A DNA stretch of 64,000 nucleotides from Shewanella sp. MBTL60-112-B2 (GCF_019655055.1 NZ_BPFA01000010.1:1-64000), one strand, 5' to 3'; counted from the stretch's first letter, positions 1-8,419 are shown. The notes: generated from the sequence alone by a model not told the origin. Translations and numbers: made by a program.

Positions 1-1
1 T

Positions 2-1390
2 TCCTTCTTTAAAGTTAAGTTTGAATGTAAGTCATTAAGTTTTCTGAATGCAAAATTCGACGGTAAAAATATCGATTTTACAAAAGCGAACTTTAATTTA
101 GAAAATCTTGATTTTAGCAACGCTAAATTTGGAAATGGGAATGTAAAATTCCAATCATGCAAAATCCAGGGAGGAGATACAAGCTTCTTTAGATGCCAAT
201 TCGGTAACAAAAGATTGAGCTTTGAAGGAACTGATTTCGGTAATGGCAATGTAGACTTTCGTTTTACAAAGTTGAATGGAAATGTTGATTTTTCAAAGAC
301 TACTTTTGGTGAAGGCGACGTTAACTTTTATGCAACTTCATTTAGAACAGCATCTTTCGATGAAGATGAAACAATATCATCTGTAAGCTTCAAAGATAGT
401 AGATTTTCATCAGGAAACTTAGACTTTACTAGGGCAAACTTTGGAGGAAACAATGTTAATTTCGAAAGAATGGAAAAGTTAAGTGGTGATACTATTTTTG
501 TTAACTCTAAGTTCAGCTCCGGTAAAGTAGCTTCAACAGGCTTATTTAACCGTAAAGTAAAAGTTAACTTTTCAAGAGCAAACTTTGGTAGTGGCGATAC
601 AAATTTTTCCAAATCTGATTTCAGTGGTACTAAAGTTTTATTTAAAAAAGTAAGTTTTGGTGGGAATGCCGATTTCTCAGAGCTTACTTATTGTAATGAA
701 ATTGAATTTTTTGACCTTAGCTTTTCAACATTTGGAAAAAGCTTAGATTTATCAGATAACTTATTTTCGTTAGTTCCAGATCTTACTTACACTAAACTTA
801 CAAACCATGCAGCCCTTGATCATTTTTATCCTCAATGTATATATGAAAACAGATTCTTTTTTTTCAGCACTGTAAAAGACCGTGCAGATATATCTAGATT
901 AAGAAGATTAAAAGAGCTAGCTGAATCAGCAAAAGATCACGAACGAGCTTTAATGTTCCATAGTGAAGAGTTAAAAGCTAAGCGATGGAAAGAGTCTAAT
1001 GCCGCACAATCTATTTTAGACATAATTTTTTCAATAGTTAGTAATTATGGTCGTTCAATCGCACGCCCTATGTTTATCTTATTAATTTTAATTACAACTA
1101 TAACAAGGTTATATGTAGAATTTGATGCAGGTAAATATAAGGAGCTATCAGAAAAACCTCATGCGTTAGAATCTGCATACATATATTCTTTAACATATAC
1201 ACTTTCTAATTCAATGCCTTTTTTCCCTGGTGGTAAGGGAATAATTAAAGAGTCAAAAGATAATTTAAAGAATCATTCTAAAATCGAGTTACCAAAACAT
1301 AGTGGCGTTATAAATATTTTCCTAGGTATATTTTCAACTATATTCTTGTTTTTGATAGGACTAGCATTAAGAAATCGATTCCGCCTTTAG
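2..1390 (+). CDS. Pentapeptide-repeat-like membrane protein, 5'-partial
   Basis: The reading frame is open from the left edge of the window (base 2), so the true start lies upstream; an internal TTG at 215 is unlikely to be the start. About 230 residues are built from imperfect repeats with Phe every five residues or so (patterns such as ANFGxGxxxF and DFSxxxF), as expected for a right-handed beta-helix of the pentapeptide type. A charged helical linker follows (about 900-1000), then two hydrophobic segments near the C-terminus (about 1055-1115 and 1310-1375). The stretch between them contains YSLTYTLSNSMPFF, which recalls the pore loop of two-helix ion channels. The gene is AT-rich compared with the chromosome to the right and converges on a recombinase, so it is probably cargo of the integrative element. 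Its function is unknown; a sensor-plus-channel role is inference. Confidence 0.75.
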   Translation, partial: SFFKVKFECKSLSFLNAKFDGKNIDFTKANFNLENLDFSNAKFGNGNVKFQSCKIQGGDTSFFRCQFGNKRLSFEGTDFGNGNVDFRFTKLNGNVDFSKTTFGEGDVNFYATSFRTASFDEDETISSVSFKDSRFSSGNLDFTRANFGGNNVNFERMEKLSGDTIFVNSKFSSGKVASTGLFNRKVKVNFSRANFGSGDTNFSKSDFSGTKVLFKKVSFGGNADFSELTYCNEIEFFDLSFSTFGKSLDLSDNLFSLVPDLTYTKLTNHAALDHFYPQCIYENRFFFFSTVKDRADISRLRRLKELAESAKDHERALMFHSEELKAKRWKESNAAQSILDIIFSIVSNYGRSIARPMFILLILITTITRLYVEFDAGKYKELSEKPHALESAYIYSLTYTLSNSMPFFPGGKGIIKESKDNLKNHSKIELPKHSGVINIFLGIFSTIFLFLIGLALRNRFRL

Positions 1391-1405
1391 GAAAGTCTTT
1401 AAAAT

Positions 1406-1431
1406 ATGAGCCCGTTCCCAAGCGGACTCAT
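1406..1431. terminator. Hairpin between convergent genes
   Basis: An inverted repeat (atgagcccg / cggactcat, one G-T mismatch, 8-base loop) lies between the stop codons of the pentapeptide protein and the recombinase. There is no clear T-run, so a terminator role is only plausible. Confidence 0.35.
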
Positions 1432-1446
1432 TAATATTAAACAAAT

Positions 1447-2994
1447 TCACTTCATAAAATCAGGCATGGCTCCTTGCTGTCTTGACGAATCCAACTTACT
1501 AACAGCTTCAAATCGTGTTCTATCCATTAAATGGGCGTAACGCTTTGTGGTCTCTATCTGCTTGTGATTGAGCAGCTGACTTACCATGTAAATATTGCCC
1601 GTTTGCATCATCACCTTAGAAGCAAAGTCATGGCGTAAATCATAGAGTCTGAAGCTTTCTATCTTTGCGTCCTTAAGCAACTTAGTCCAAGGCTTCTTAA
1701 TCGTTGTTAACTGTAAGCTAGGGTTCGTCGGTGACGGAAACAGCCATGACTCTGCTCGAGTCTTAAAGTGTCTTGCTGACTCACTGTGTAAGCGGTGTTT
1801 ACGCCACTCAACGAGTGTCGCATGGGCAAGTTCATTCAATGGAATAAAGTTTGAGACACCGCGTTTATCTAATGATTTTCTGATACGGAAGAATCGATTT
1901 TCAAGATCGACATCTTGCCAGCGAGAGTTGAATAGAGTCCCAGGTCTTATTCCTGTCTCTTTAAACAAAATAATGAAAGGAGTCACATGATCGGCAAATT
2001 GGCAATCAGCCAAATCGTCAGGCGTCTGTAACCTGCGTTTTTCTCTATGCTCAATGGTTCGAATTCGTTGATCATGCTTCATAGAGTTGCGCTGATTAAT
2101 TGCATCGTAAAGCCTCAGCTCTTCGCTATCAGACAAATAACGAATGATCTGATTATCAACTTTGATTTTGGGCAAAGTGTATAAGTCATGCTCTCTGATA
2201 ACGCCCTTTTCTTTTGCTAGCTGGATGCAGGCTCTTAGGGTGCAGATGGTCTCTTTTAGCGTTGAGGGCTTAACACTCCACAAGCTTTCTCCGGCCGCTA
2301 ATTGCCTCTTGGTTAGCTTACGCTCCTTAGAACGCATCCACTCACGAACCACCTCTGCTGTTATGTCGGATACAGGGCTTTCAAGATACTTCTTGAAGTT
2401 GCGTTCAATCACCCTTATTTTACACATCACCGTTTTTGGGTTTTCATAGCGTTTTGTTTCAAGGTAATCAGAATATAAAAAGGTATGTAAAGTGGTATAA
2501 CAACTATCCTGCTGTAGTCCCTTCTTTTGCTTTTCAATCAGCTTAATGCCTAGGTTATTGCCTGATTTAAGTTGAGTGGCAGCTTTAACTAGCTGGCTTA
2601 TGTTGTCCTTTGATAAATCCCCTACTTTGGTGGTACTTAACTTTGCAGTTAATGCATCTCTATATCGCAAATACACAACTGCTGCCTTAGATTCGTCTTT
2701 TGAGGCTAATGTTGCTTTAGTGAGTGTCAATTGCGCTCTATAAAATCGAACCGATAACCCCTTCAGCTCGGTGCAATTGAGTACAAAGTATTTTGTATCG
2801 CCTTGCCACCATCGCTCAATTTCATTGTGAAAGAGATCAATCGACTCTGTTGAGAAAGAAGAGTCAAGGTAAGACTTAAATGCTAAAAACTTTTGATTAG
2901 GCTTAGCGGTTTTCTTGTTAAGGCATGTTGCCGCATAACAAAGAAATTGGTCGATAGATTTGTTCGAAAAGGAAATTTGTAGATTTGTATTCAT
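1447..2994 (-). CDS. Tyrosine recombinase (phage-type integrase)
   Basis: A 515-residue site-specific recombinase. The C-terminal catalytic domain shows Arg350 (GIRPGT), a beta-hairpin lysine region near 373-378, box II with Arg454-His455 (YDLRHDF, where Tyr451 replaces the usual first His), His477 (LLNHKQ) and the nucleophile Tyr486 (KRYAHL). The N-terminal half carries a SAM-like core-binding region. It is longer than minimal integrases, as is common for island integrases. The gene reads away from a tRNA 3' fragment about 160 bases upstream of its start, the usual place of an integrase next to its attachment site. Because the tRNA fragment points right, the element should extend left, out of the window, towards the intact tRNA gene. 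No strong Shine-Dalgarno sequence is seen. Confidence 0.93.
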   Translation of the reverse strand: MNTNLQISFSNKSIDQFLCYAATCLNKKTAKPNQKFLAFKSYLDSSFSTESIDLFHNEIERWWQGDTKYFVLNCTELKGLSVRFYRAQLTLTKATLASKDESKAAVVYLRYRDALTAKLSTTKVGDLSKDNISQLVKAATQLKSGNNLGIKLIEKQKKGLQQDSCYTTLHTFLYSDYLETKRYENPKTVMCKIRVIERNFKKYLESPVSDITAEVVREWMRSKERKLTKRQLAAGESLWSVKPSTLKETICTLRACIQLAKEKGVIREHDLYTLPKIKVDNQIIRYLSDSEELRLYDAINQRNSMKHDQRIRTIEHREKRRLQTPDDLADCQFADHVTPFIILFKETGIRPGTLFNSRWQDVDLENRFFRIRKSLDKRGVSNFIPLNELAHATLVEWRKHRLHSESARHFKTRAESWLFPSPTNPSLQLTTIKKPWTKLLKDAKIESFRLYDLRHDFASKVMMQTGNIYMVSQLLNHKQIETTKRYAHLMDRTRFEAVSKLDSSRQQGAMPDFMK

Positions 2995-3156
2995 CAGTAT
3001 GCGTTCTCATTTCAGTGAAATTTGATCGCACACCTGTCGCACAAGAAACATGGTTATTAATGCAAATCAGTGCAAAAGCGATTTTACTCAAAAAACTAAA
3101 AAGCTTGCTTTTCAGTGATATAGGTAATACCCTATTATCAGCTCAAATAAGCAACC

Positions 3157-3205
3157 TGGACTCATAATCGTCAGGTCCACAGTTCAAGTCTGTGAGGGGC
3201 CACCA
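3157..3205 (+). repeat. tRNA-Ile(CAU)-like 3' fragment, probable attR core
   Basis: The segment reads like the anticodon arm (loop ctcataa, anticodon CAT), variable loop, T arm (ttcaagtc) and acceptor end (ggggccacca) of a tRNA-Ile2 (ileX-like) gene. The 5' half does not form a matching acceptor stem (no ggcccc), so it is not a working tRNA gene. It lies beside the recombinase start, so it is best read as the core duplicated by integration into a tRNA gene. The intact gene would lie left of the window. Confidence 0.7.
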
Positions 3206-3220
3206 ATTTAAAACGAAGAA

Positions 3221-3243
3221 GCCTACCTTGTGTAGGCTTTTTT
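3221..3243 (+). terminator. Rho-independent terminator after tRNA fragment 1
   Basis: Stem gcctac / gtaggc with a 5-base loop followed by six T. It is placed as a tRNA terminator would be, 15 bases after the CCA end. Confidence 0.75.
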
Positions 3244-3280
3244 GTATCTGTAGAAAATGGCATGACATCATGTAAAAGCC

Positions 3281-3326
3281 GTAATCGTCATCAATTCATG
3301 CAGTTCAAGTCAGGTAAGTGCCACCA
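3281..3326 (+). repeat. Second decayed tRNA 3' fragment
   Basis: It shares aatcgtca, gcagttcaagtc and the ending gccaccaattt with fragment 1, and shares tcgtcatcaattcatgc with fragment 3. The CCA end is 121 bases after that of fragment 1. The T stem no longer pairs, so it is a remnant. Confidence 0.6.
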
Positions 3327-3336
3327 ATTTTGATAA

Positions 3337-3365
3337 GCCGCTTAAAGAAATTTAAGCGGCTTTTT
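3337..3365 (+). terminator. Strong terminator after fragment 2
   Basis: A perfect 10-bp stem (gccgcttaaa / tttaagcggc) closed by a GAAA tetraloop and followed by five T. Confidence 0.8.
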
Positions 3366-3400
3366 CATGTCTGTAATTTGGCTGGCAGAAGTAAAAACTA

Positions 3401-3445
3401 TTATCGTCATCAATTCATGCAGTTCAAGTCTGTGAGCCGACACCA
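3401..3445 (+). repeat. Third decayed tRNA 3' fragment
   Basis: It contains ttcaagtctgtgag as in fragment 1 and ends in gacacca. The next bases (atttaaaacgaagaa) are identical to those after fragment 1, so the repeat unit includes downstream DNA. The CCA end is 119 bases after that of fragment 2. Confidence 0.6.
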
Positions 3446-3461
3446 ATTTAAAACGAAGAAT

Positions 3462-3485
3462 CCCATTGATTCAATGGGCTTTTTT
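3462..3485 (+). terminator. Terminator after fragment 3
   Basis: Stem cccattg / caatggg with a 3-base loop and six T. It also separates the repeat array from the oxidase cluster. Confidence 0.7.
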
Positions 3486-3560
3486 GTACCTGAAATTCAA
3501 GAACTGCTATTTTGCAAGTTTTGAACTTAGGCCCCATCGCACACATATCGCTTATTACTG

Positions 3561-5732
3561 CTAATCAATATCAATATCACCGTCTTTATGATCATACATA
3601 TCGGGCGTGGTATGCAGATTTCCTGCAAAGCCTGCTTTCTCTAACTGCCTGCGAACCGCTTTGACCTGCTCAGCTGTAACGGGCTCCTTTCTATCACCTA
3701 AATAATGACGAACAAAGCTAATCAAATTGGCTAACTCAGTGTCGGTCAAAACATTTTGAAAGCTAGTCATAGGCATGAAGTTACGCTCTTCATCGAGATA
3801 AGTCGGTGACAAGCCGCGGATAGTTACGGCTATGGTATTAAACGGGTCGCTGTGCATGATTATGCCGTTATTGAGCAATGTTGGCGCAATTGGATCTCGA
3901 CCTTTACCATCTTCACCATGACAGGCACCACAAGTCTCTGCATACAATGAATACGTATCAAACTGTTTATCTGCATAAGCTTCTGCCGTAAACCCGGTTG
4001 GGTTGAGTTGCCTAGTATCAGCTGGAATGGTGTTGTGCTCATCCCCTACTAACAAGTAGCGTGAAATGGTTTTAATGTCATCACGGGTCATTAAGCTAGT
4101 ACTGTTTTTAACCACATCAGCCATACCCGCAAAAGCAGAGCCTTTAGACGAATGTCCGGTGTGCAAAAAGTCTGTTAACGACTCAATATCCCACCTATCT
4201 TGATAAAGCTCTTTAGCGCTAATATCAGGTGCATTCCAACCATCAATCAGATTACCTTGGAATATTTTCTCGGGTATTAATGCTTGGGCTAAGTTTCGAG
4301 GGGTATGGCATTCACTACAATGGCCTAGCCCCATGACCCAATACTTACCCTGTTGCCACTCTTTTAACTCTTGCTCGTCCAAATCAGCATGCTTAGGAGC
4401 TTCATAGGAAAGCGGTGCGGTATCCATAAAGACCAAGTTCCAGCCTAACAATCCGGTACGTATGTTCGATGGGAAAATCATCTCATTCTTATCGTTTTGC
4501 CTTGCAACAACGGTTATCGATTGCAAGTAACTCCATAAGTCCTGAGTGTCTTGCTCTTTTAAATATTGATACGAGGTGTAAGGCATTGCAGGGTAGAGAT
4601 AACCATGACGGCCTTTGCCCTCATACAAGGCAGCCTTAAAATCGGCGTAATCATCACTACCTATCCCTTCGCTAACATGCGGGGTAATATTGGTTGAATA
4701 CACAGTACCAAACGGCGTCTTAAACGGCAGGCCACCAGCAAATCGCTCACCACCTTCTGAGCTGTGGCAAGCCACACAGTCGCCCGCATTAACTAAATAC
4801 TCTCCACGTTTAACCGCCTCTGGATCTAGCGCTGCTAACCTAGCATCACGCTCTAAACGCTGCTCTGTAATATAAGCGCCGATTGCTAAGATTTCATCGC
4901 TAGTTAACTGGGTCTCAAACCCTGGCATTAGGTTGTTAAGACCAAAATCAATGGTGTGCTTAATCTCTTCAATACTGCCGCCATGAAGCCAAATAGCATC
5001 ATTGAGTAATGGAGCACCTATTTGAATGTTGGCAACAGTACCGTCGCCATGACAGCTTGCACAATATTGAGCGAATATATCTCTACCTAAATCGATTTTA
5101 ACCTGTGGCGCATTTAGGTTACGACGTAGAGGCTGTAAGGATGCGATGTAGTAGGCCATTTTGGTAATTTGATCTTCCGATAGAATGCCTTTCCAGCCAG
5201 GCATTGCGCCATGTCGCCCCTTTTCTATCGAATGTAAAATCTCGGCCTCTGTGCCGCCATACAACCACTCATTATCAATCAGATTTGGAAAATGCTTTTG
5301 CCCCTGCGCATTGCGGCGGTGACATGCCGCGCAATGGTTTTCAAATAAGGCAGCGCCGCTTGCAGTCACCGTCTTGTTGTTCGCGAGTGCCAGTAAACTT
5401 TTATCATTTAATGGCGCCATCTCAATTTCTAAATCAGTTACAGGCGAGCTCAACGCATCATCACTTTGCACCCAACCCATTAAGCCGTTCCAATTACCTA
5501 ATCCCGGATAAAGCACTAAGAAGATAACTGACATAGCAAATGCGACTAGATAGGAGATAAACAATAAGCGAGGAGGAGGCGCATCGTTTTCATCAATGCC
5601 ATCAAATGTATCAATGGTTTTGTGTTCATCTGCACTGTGATTGTCACGCCAGTACTTAATAATAACCAGTGCCATAAAACTAAGAAAAATAACGATGAAT
5701 CCTACGACCCATACATTCCAGAAAACAGTCAT
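3561..5732 (-). CDS. ccoP: CcoP-like subunit fused to three-heme dehydrogenase-type cytochrome c
   Basis: A protein of 723 residues from the ATG at 5732, which has AGGAG six bases upstream and follows the ccoO stop by one base. The N-terminus is typical CcoP: one membrane helix (about 5-27), a DGIDENDAPPP motif, a second helix ending in LYPGLGNWNG, then two heme sites (CAACH 134-138, CASCH 224-228) with MPGW and MPGF as likely Met ligands. From about residue 300 it changes family: CVACH 319-323, CSECH 472-476 and CGACH 601-605, with GERFAGGLPFKTPFGTVYS and YPAMPYTSY motifs known from the cytochrome c subunits of membrane alcohol and gluconate dehydrogenases. Ordinary CcoP has about 300 residues and two hemes. 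The protein probably passes electrons in the periplasm to the CcoN/CcoO core. What feeds the extra hemes is unknown. Confidence 0.9.
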   Translation of the reverse strand: MTVFWNVWVVGFIVIFLSFMALVIIKYWRDNHSADEHKTIDTFDGIDENDAPPPRLLFISYLVAFAMSVIFLVLYPGLGNWNGLMGWVQSDDALSSPVTDLEIEMAPLNDKSLLALANNKTVTASGAALFENHCAACHRRNAQGQKHFPNLIDNEWLYGGTEAEILHSIEKGRHGAMPGWKGILSEDQITKMAYYIASLQPLRRNLNAPQVKIDLGRDIFAQYCASCHGDGTVANIQIGAPLLNDAIWLHGGSIEEIKHTIDFGLNNLMPGFETQLTSDEILAIGAYITEQRLERDARLAALDPEAVKRGEYLVNAGDCVACHSSEGGERFAGGLPFKTPFGTVYSTNITPHVSEGIGSDDYADFKAALYEGKGRHGYLYPAMPYTSYQYLKEQDTQDLWSYLQSITVVARQNDKNEMIFPSNIRTGLLGWNLVFMDTAPLSYEAPKHADLDEQELKEWQQGKYWVMGLGHCSECHTPRNLAQALIPEKIFQGNLIDGWNAPDISAKELYQDRWDIESLTDFLHTGHSSKGSAFAGMADVVKNSTSLMTRDDIKTISRYLLVGDEHNTIPADTRQLNPTGFTAEAYADKQFDTYSLYAETCGACHGEDGKGRDPIAPTLLNNGIIMHSDPFNTIAVTIRGLSPTYLDEERNFMPMTSFQNVLTDTELANLISFVRHYLGDRKEPVTAEQVKAVRRQLEKAGFAGNLHTTPDMYDHKDGDIDID

Positions 5733-5733
5733 A

Positions 5734-6348
5734 TTAACGCTCCTGATCACTGGCAGTGTCTTGTCCTAAGCTTTGCAGATATTGAACCAAAGCTTCCCCT
5801 TTACTTACGCCTCTTACCGCGAGTCGCGCCCTTTCTATTTCGTTATCTGAATAAGGAACGCCTAATATTTTCAGTGCCCGCATTTTGGCTTCAATTTCAT
5901 CACCTGTTAGCACCTGTTCAAATAACCAAGGGTACGCGGGCATTAATGATGTCGGTACCACTTGCCTTGGATTGATGAGGTGAATACGTTGCCATTGCTC
6001 AGAGTATTTTCGGCCCAGATTAGTTAAGTCTGGTCCAGTTCGTTTTGAGCCCCAAAGATTAGGAAACTCATAAATATCATCCGACTCTTTATTTGCACGA
6101 CCATCACGTTTAACTTCAGGATCTATGTTTCGTACCATCTGCGTATGACAAACATGGCAGCCCTCACTGATATAAACATCACGCCCGGACACTTCAATGG
6201 CTGTTAATGGCTTAGCGAGTGAGTTAGCCCTAATTTCATCAGTACGCACTAAGTTAGGCACAATCAGTACTACAATTGAAAAGCTCGCGACTAGCACTGT
6301 TGCGACAATGAGGATCACCAAGGATTGGGTAAAGTCTTTACTAAGCAT
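5734..6348 (-). CDS. ccoO: cbb3-type oxidase subunit II, monoheme cytochrome c
   Basis: A 204-residue protein with one N-terminal membrane helix (about 9-31) and a single periplasmic heme c site CHVCH at 64-68, inside the CHVCHTQMVR motif that is diagnostic for CcoO. A later VVPTSLMPAYPWLF segment supplies the likely Met ligand. The length matches the family. The start overlaps the end of ccoN by 8 bases and the stop is one base before the ATG of the CcoP fusion, so the three subunits are translationally coupled. It relays electrons from the CcoP-like subunit to the heme-copper centre in CcoN. Confidence 0.95.
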   Translation of the reverse strand: MLSKDFTQSLVILIVATVLVASFSIVVLIVPNLVRTDEIRANSLAKPLTAIEVSGRDVYISEGCHVCHTQMVRNIDPEVKRDGRANKESDDIYEFPNLWGSKRTGPDLTNLGRKYSEQWQRIHLINPRQVVPTSLMPAYPWLFEQVLTGDEIEAKMRALKILGVPYSDNEIERARLAVRGVSKGEALVQYLQSLGQDTASDQER

Positions 6349-7753
6349 CTTTACTGCCCTCCACCAATTCAGTTACAGCAACGGTCTTGTACAAATTAAA
6401 CGCCATTAATAGCAGGCCAAATACAAAACATGCGCCGCCAAAGAAGCGTACAAATAGCCAAGGGGCTTTAAAGTCCATGGCTTCAACAAAACTGTAGGCT
6501 AAAGAGCCATTCTCTTGCTGAGCAAGCCACATATAGCCTTCACCAATACCTGCAACCCATAAGGCAATGGCATAAAGGGCAACACCTAGATGTGCTAACC
6601 AGAAATGCCACTTAAGTAATCGCTTAGACCAAAGTTCGTTCTTTCCCCACAGCCTTGGAATGAAATAGTAAAATACCGCGATTCCAGACATCCCCACCCA
6701 GCCAAGAGCAGCGGAATGCACATGACCAATAATCCACTCAGTATTGTGCGCTAACATATTGAACCAACGTATTGCGAGTAACGGCCCTTCAAACGTGGCT
6801 AGGCAGTAATACAAAATTGCCGACATAAAGAACCACATGATGTAATCGGTCTTCAGCTTGGCTTTATTCTGCAATAGTGTCATCGCGCTATTAAAGGCAC
6901 CGGCCCAGGAAGGCAGCCATAAAATTAGCGACATAACGATACCGATATTTTGCACCCACACAGGGACTGAGGAATAAACGAGGTGATGGGTTCCTGCCCA
7001 AGTATAGAAACCAACTAAGCCCCAAAAGTGGATAATTGAAAGTCGGTAGGAATAGATAGGACGTTCAGAGATCTTAGGAATAAAGTAGTAGTTCATGCCG
7101 ATAATACCGGCTGTAAGCAGAAAGCCGACGGCATTATGCCCCCACCACCACTGCACGATGGCATCTTGCGCGCCAGCAAATACAGAATATGACTTCATAA
7201 AGTAGGCAGGTAGCGCCAAATTATTGAGGACGAAAATCAGCGCGATAACAATAATAAATGCACCAAAAAACCAATTAGCCACAAAGATATGGTGCACTTT
7301 ACGTTTGGCGATAGTGCCAAAAAACAGTACCGCATACAGTACCCAAACAATGACGATTAAGATGTCGATTGGCCACTCGAGCTCTGCGTACTCTTTACTA
7401 GTTGTATAACCTAATGGCAAGCTGATGAGCGCGAGCATGAGTACCAATTGCCAACCCCAAAATACCATCCAAGATAGGCTTCTATTGAACAATCTTGTTT
7501 GGCCTGTACGCAGCACGATATACAGCGACGTCCCCATTAAGATATTAACGACAAAGCCATAGATCACCCCAGATGTATGCAAGGGACGCAGTCGGCCAAA
7601 TTGAATATATTCGGAGTCAAAATTAAGTGCGGGCCAATAGAGCTGTGCGGCTAACACCACACCAATAAACATCCCTGCGATCGACCAGCCAAGTGCAGCA
7701 ATAATAAAATATCGGACGACTTTTACATCATAGTTCTCAGTGCCTACTAGCAT
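6341..7753 (-). CDS. ccoN: cbb3-type oxidase catalytic subunit I
   Basis: A 470-residue, 12-helix heme-copper oxidase subunit that reduces oxygen to water and contributes to proton motive force. Visible ligands are His59 (low-spin heme b), His206 and His256-His257 (copper B), His344 and His346 (hemes b3 and b, GHVH). Tyr250 in the GFYTWAGTHH segment is placed as the cross-linked tyrosine of cbb3 enzymes. Glu322 in FEGP is also conserved. The length is normal for CcoN. The gene starts 3 bases after the upstream cytochrome gene and overlaps ccoO. No ccoQ, ccoG, ccoI or ccoS gene is in the window, so assembly factors must come from elsewhere, perhaps from a second cbb3 locus. Confidence 0.95.
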   Translation of the reverse strand: MLVGTENYDVKVVRYFIIAALGWSIAGMFIGVVLAAQLYWPALNFDSEYIQFGRLRPLHTSGVIYGFVVNILMGTSLYIVLRTGQTRLFNRSLSWMVFWGWQLVLMLALISLPLGYTTSKEYAELEWPIDILIVIVWVLYAVLFFGTIAKRKVHHIFVANWFFGAFIIVIALIFVLNNLALPAYFMKSYSVFAGAQDAIVQWWWGHNAVGFLLTAGIIGMNYYFIPKISERPIYSYRLSIIHFWGLVGFYTWAGTHHLVYSSVPVWVQNIGIVMSLILWLPSWAGAFNSAMTLLQNKAKLKTDYIMWFFMSAILYYCLATFEGPLLAIRWFNMLAHNTEWIIGHVHSAALGWVGMSGIAVFYYFIPRLWGKNELWSKRLLKWHFWLAHLGVALYAIALWVAGIGEGYMWLAQQENGSLAYSFVEAMDFKAPWLFVRFFGGACFVFGLLLMAFNLYKTVAVTELVEGSKDA

Positions 7754-7756
7754 GCC

Positions 7757-8089
7757 CTATTCCTCTTCTTTTTTCGTGCCCAAAACCGAGTAATAGTAGG
7801 AGATATCTTTCATATCCTGTTCGCTAAGCGTGTCTGCTTGCTGCTGCATCAAAATGGCCAATCCACTAGTGCGCTGTCTTGACTGGTAATCTTTAAGCGC
7901 AGAGATTAAATACCCCATTTTTTGGCCGCGTAAATTGGGATAAGGATCGATGGTAGAGATGCCGTCTTCACCGTGGCAAGTCATACAAACTTTGGCTTTC
8001 TCTTTACCGATTTTAAAGCTGGGGTCGTAGTCTGCCGATACGCTTGCTGACCCAAAAATCAGCATTATCAATAGAGGTAATCGATTCAT
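7757..8089 (-). CDS. Small periplasmic monoheme cytochrome c
   Basis: A 110-residue protein from the ATG at 8089, which has AGGGA six bases upstream; the ATG at 8095 lies on the Shine-Dalgarno itself. A signal peptide (hydrophobic core LPLLIMLIFGSASVSA) is followed by one heme site, CMTCH, with GEDGIS after it and a LAILMQQQADTLSEQDM segment holding the likely Met ligand. The pattern fits the c553/c4-like class I cytochromes, half the size of diheme c4. It is first in the oxidase operon, 3 bases before ccoN, so it is a likely soluble electron donor to this oxidase. Confidence 0.88.
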   Translation of the reverse strand: MNRLPLLIMLIFGSASVSADYDPSFKIGKEKAKVCMTCHGEDGISTIDPYPNLRGQKMGYLISALKDYQSRQRTSGLAILMQQQADTLSEQDMKDISYYYSVLGTKKEEE

Positions 8090-8419
8090 AAGCATTCCCT
8101 TATCTTCTTGTGCACCTTATTGAAACTAGTAGGTATTGATTTATTTGCCACAAATTGTGCAATTATCCACCGAAATACCATTACGTTAATTGTCGTGATT
8201 CAGTTCAATTTCTCGCAACATAAGTTCAATGTTACTGCCGTCATCAAAGATAAAAGCGATTTGGCCTTGTTTCGACTTGCCGAACGGATAAATTCAAATG
8301 AAGATTAACAATCGTTAAGACTCATTATTTTGTGAAGTTAGTCAAAAACATACCTGATTATCCGTGGGATATTTATTCAAACATATCTGCTTATATTGAG
8401 TATTGTTGAGAGGCATTAG
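8090..8419. other. Intergenic region upstream of the oxidase operon
   Basis: No gene is supported here. It should carry the promoter of the minus-strand oxidase operon. I looked for an FNR-type TTGAT-N4-ATCAA site because cbb3 genes often have one, but found only poor partial matches. A 66-residue plus-strand open frame at 8108-8308 has no Shine-Dalgarno and no recognisable family. Confidence 0.6.

Noticed and set aside
328..612. 94-residue open frame opposite the pentapeptide gene
   Set aside because: It is an antisense shadow of the repeat region; its composition mirrors the repeats and there is no Shine-Dalgarno.
3121..3205. Possible intact tRNA gene
   Set aside because: The anticodon, T arm and CCA end look right, but the 5' half does not supply an acceptor strand pairing with ggggcc, nor a convincing D arm.
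8108..8308. 66-residue plus-strand frame in the oxidase promoter gap
   Set aside because: No ribosome-binding site, no recognisable domain, and it overlaps the likely promoter.
8090..8419. FNR/ANR box expected for a cbb3 operon
   Set aside because: Only broken matches to TTGAT-N4-ATCAA were found (for example ttgatttatttgcc); I cannot support a site.
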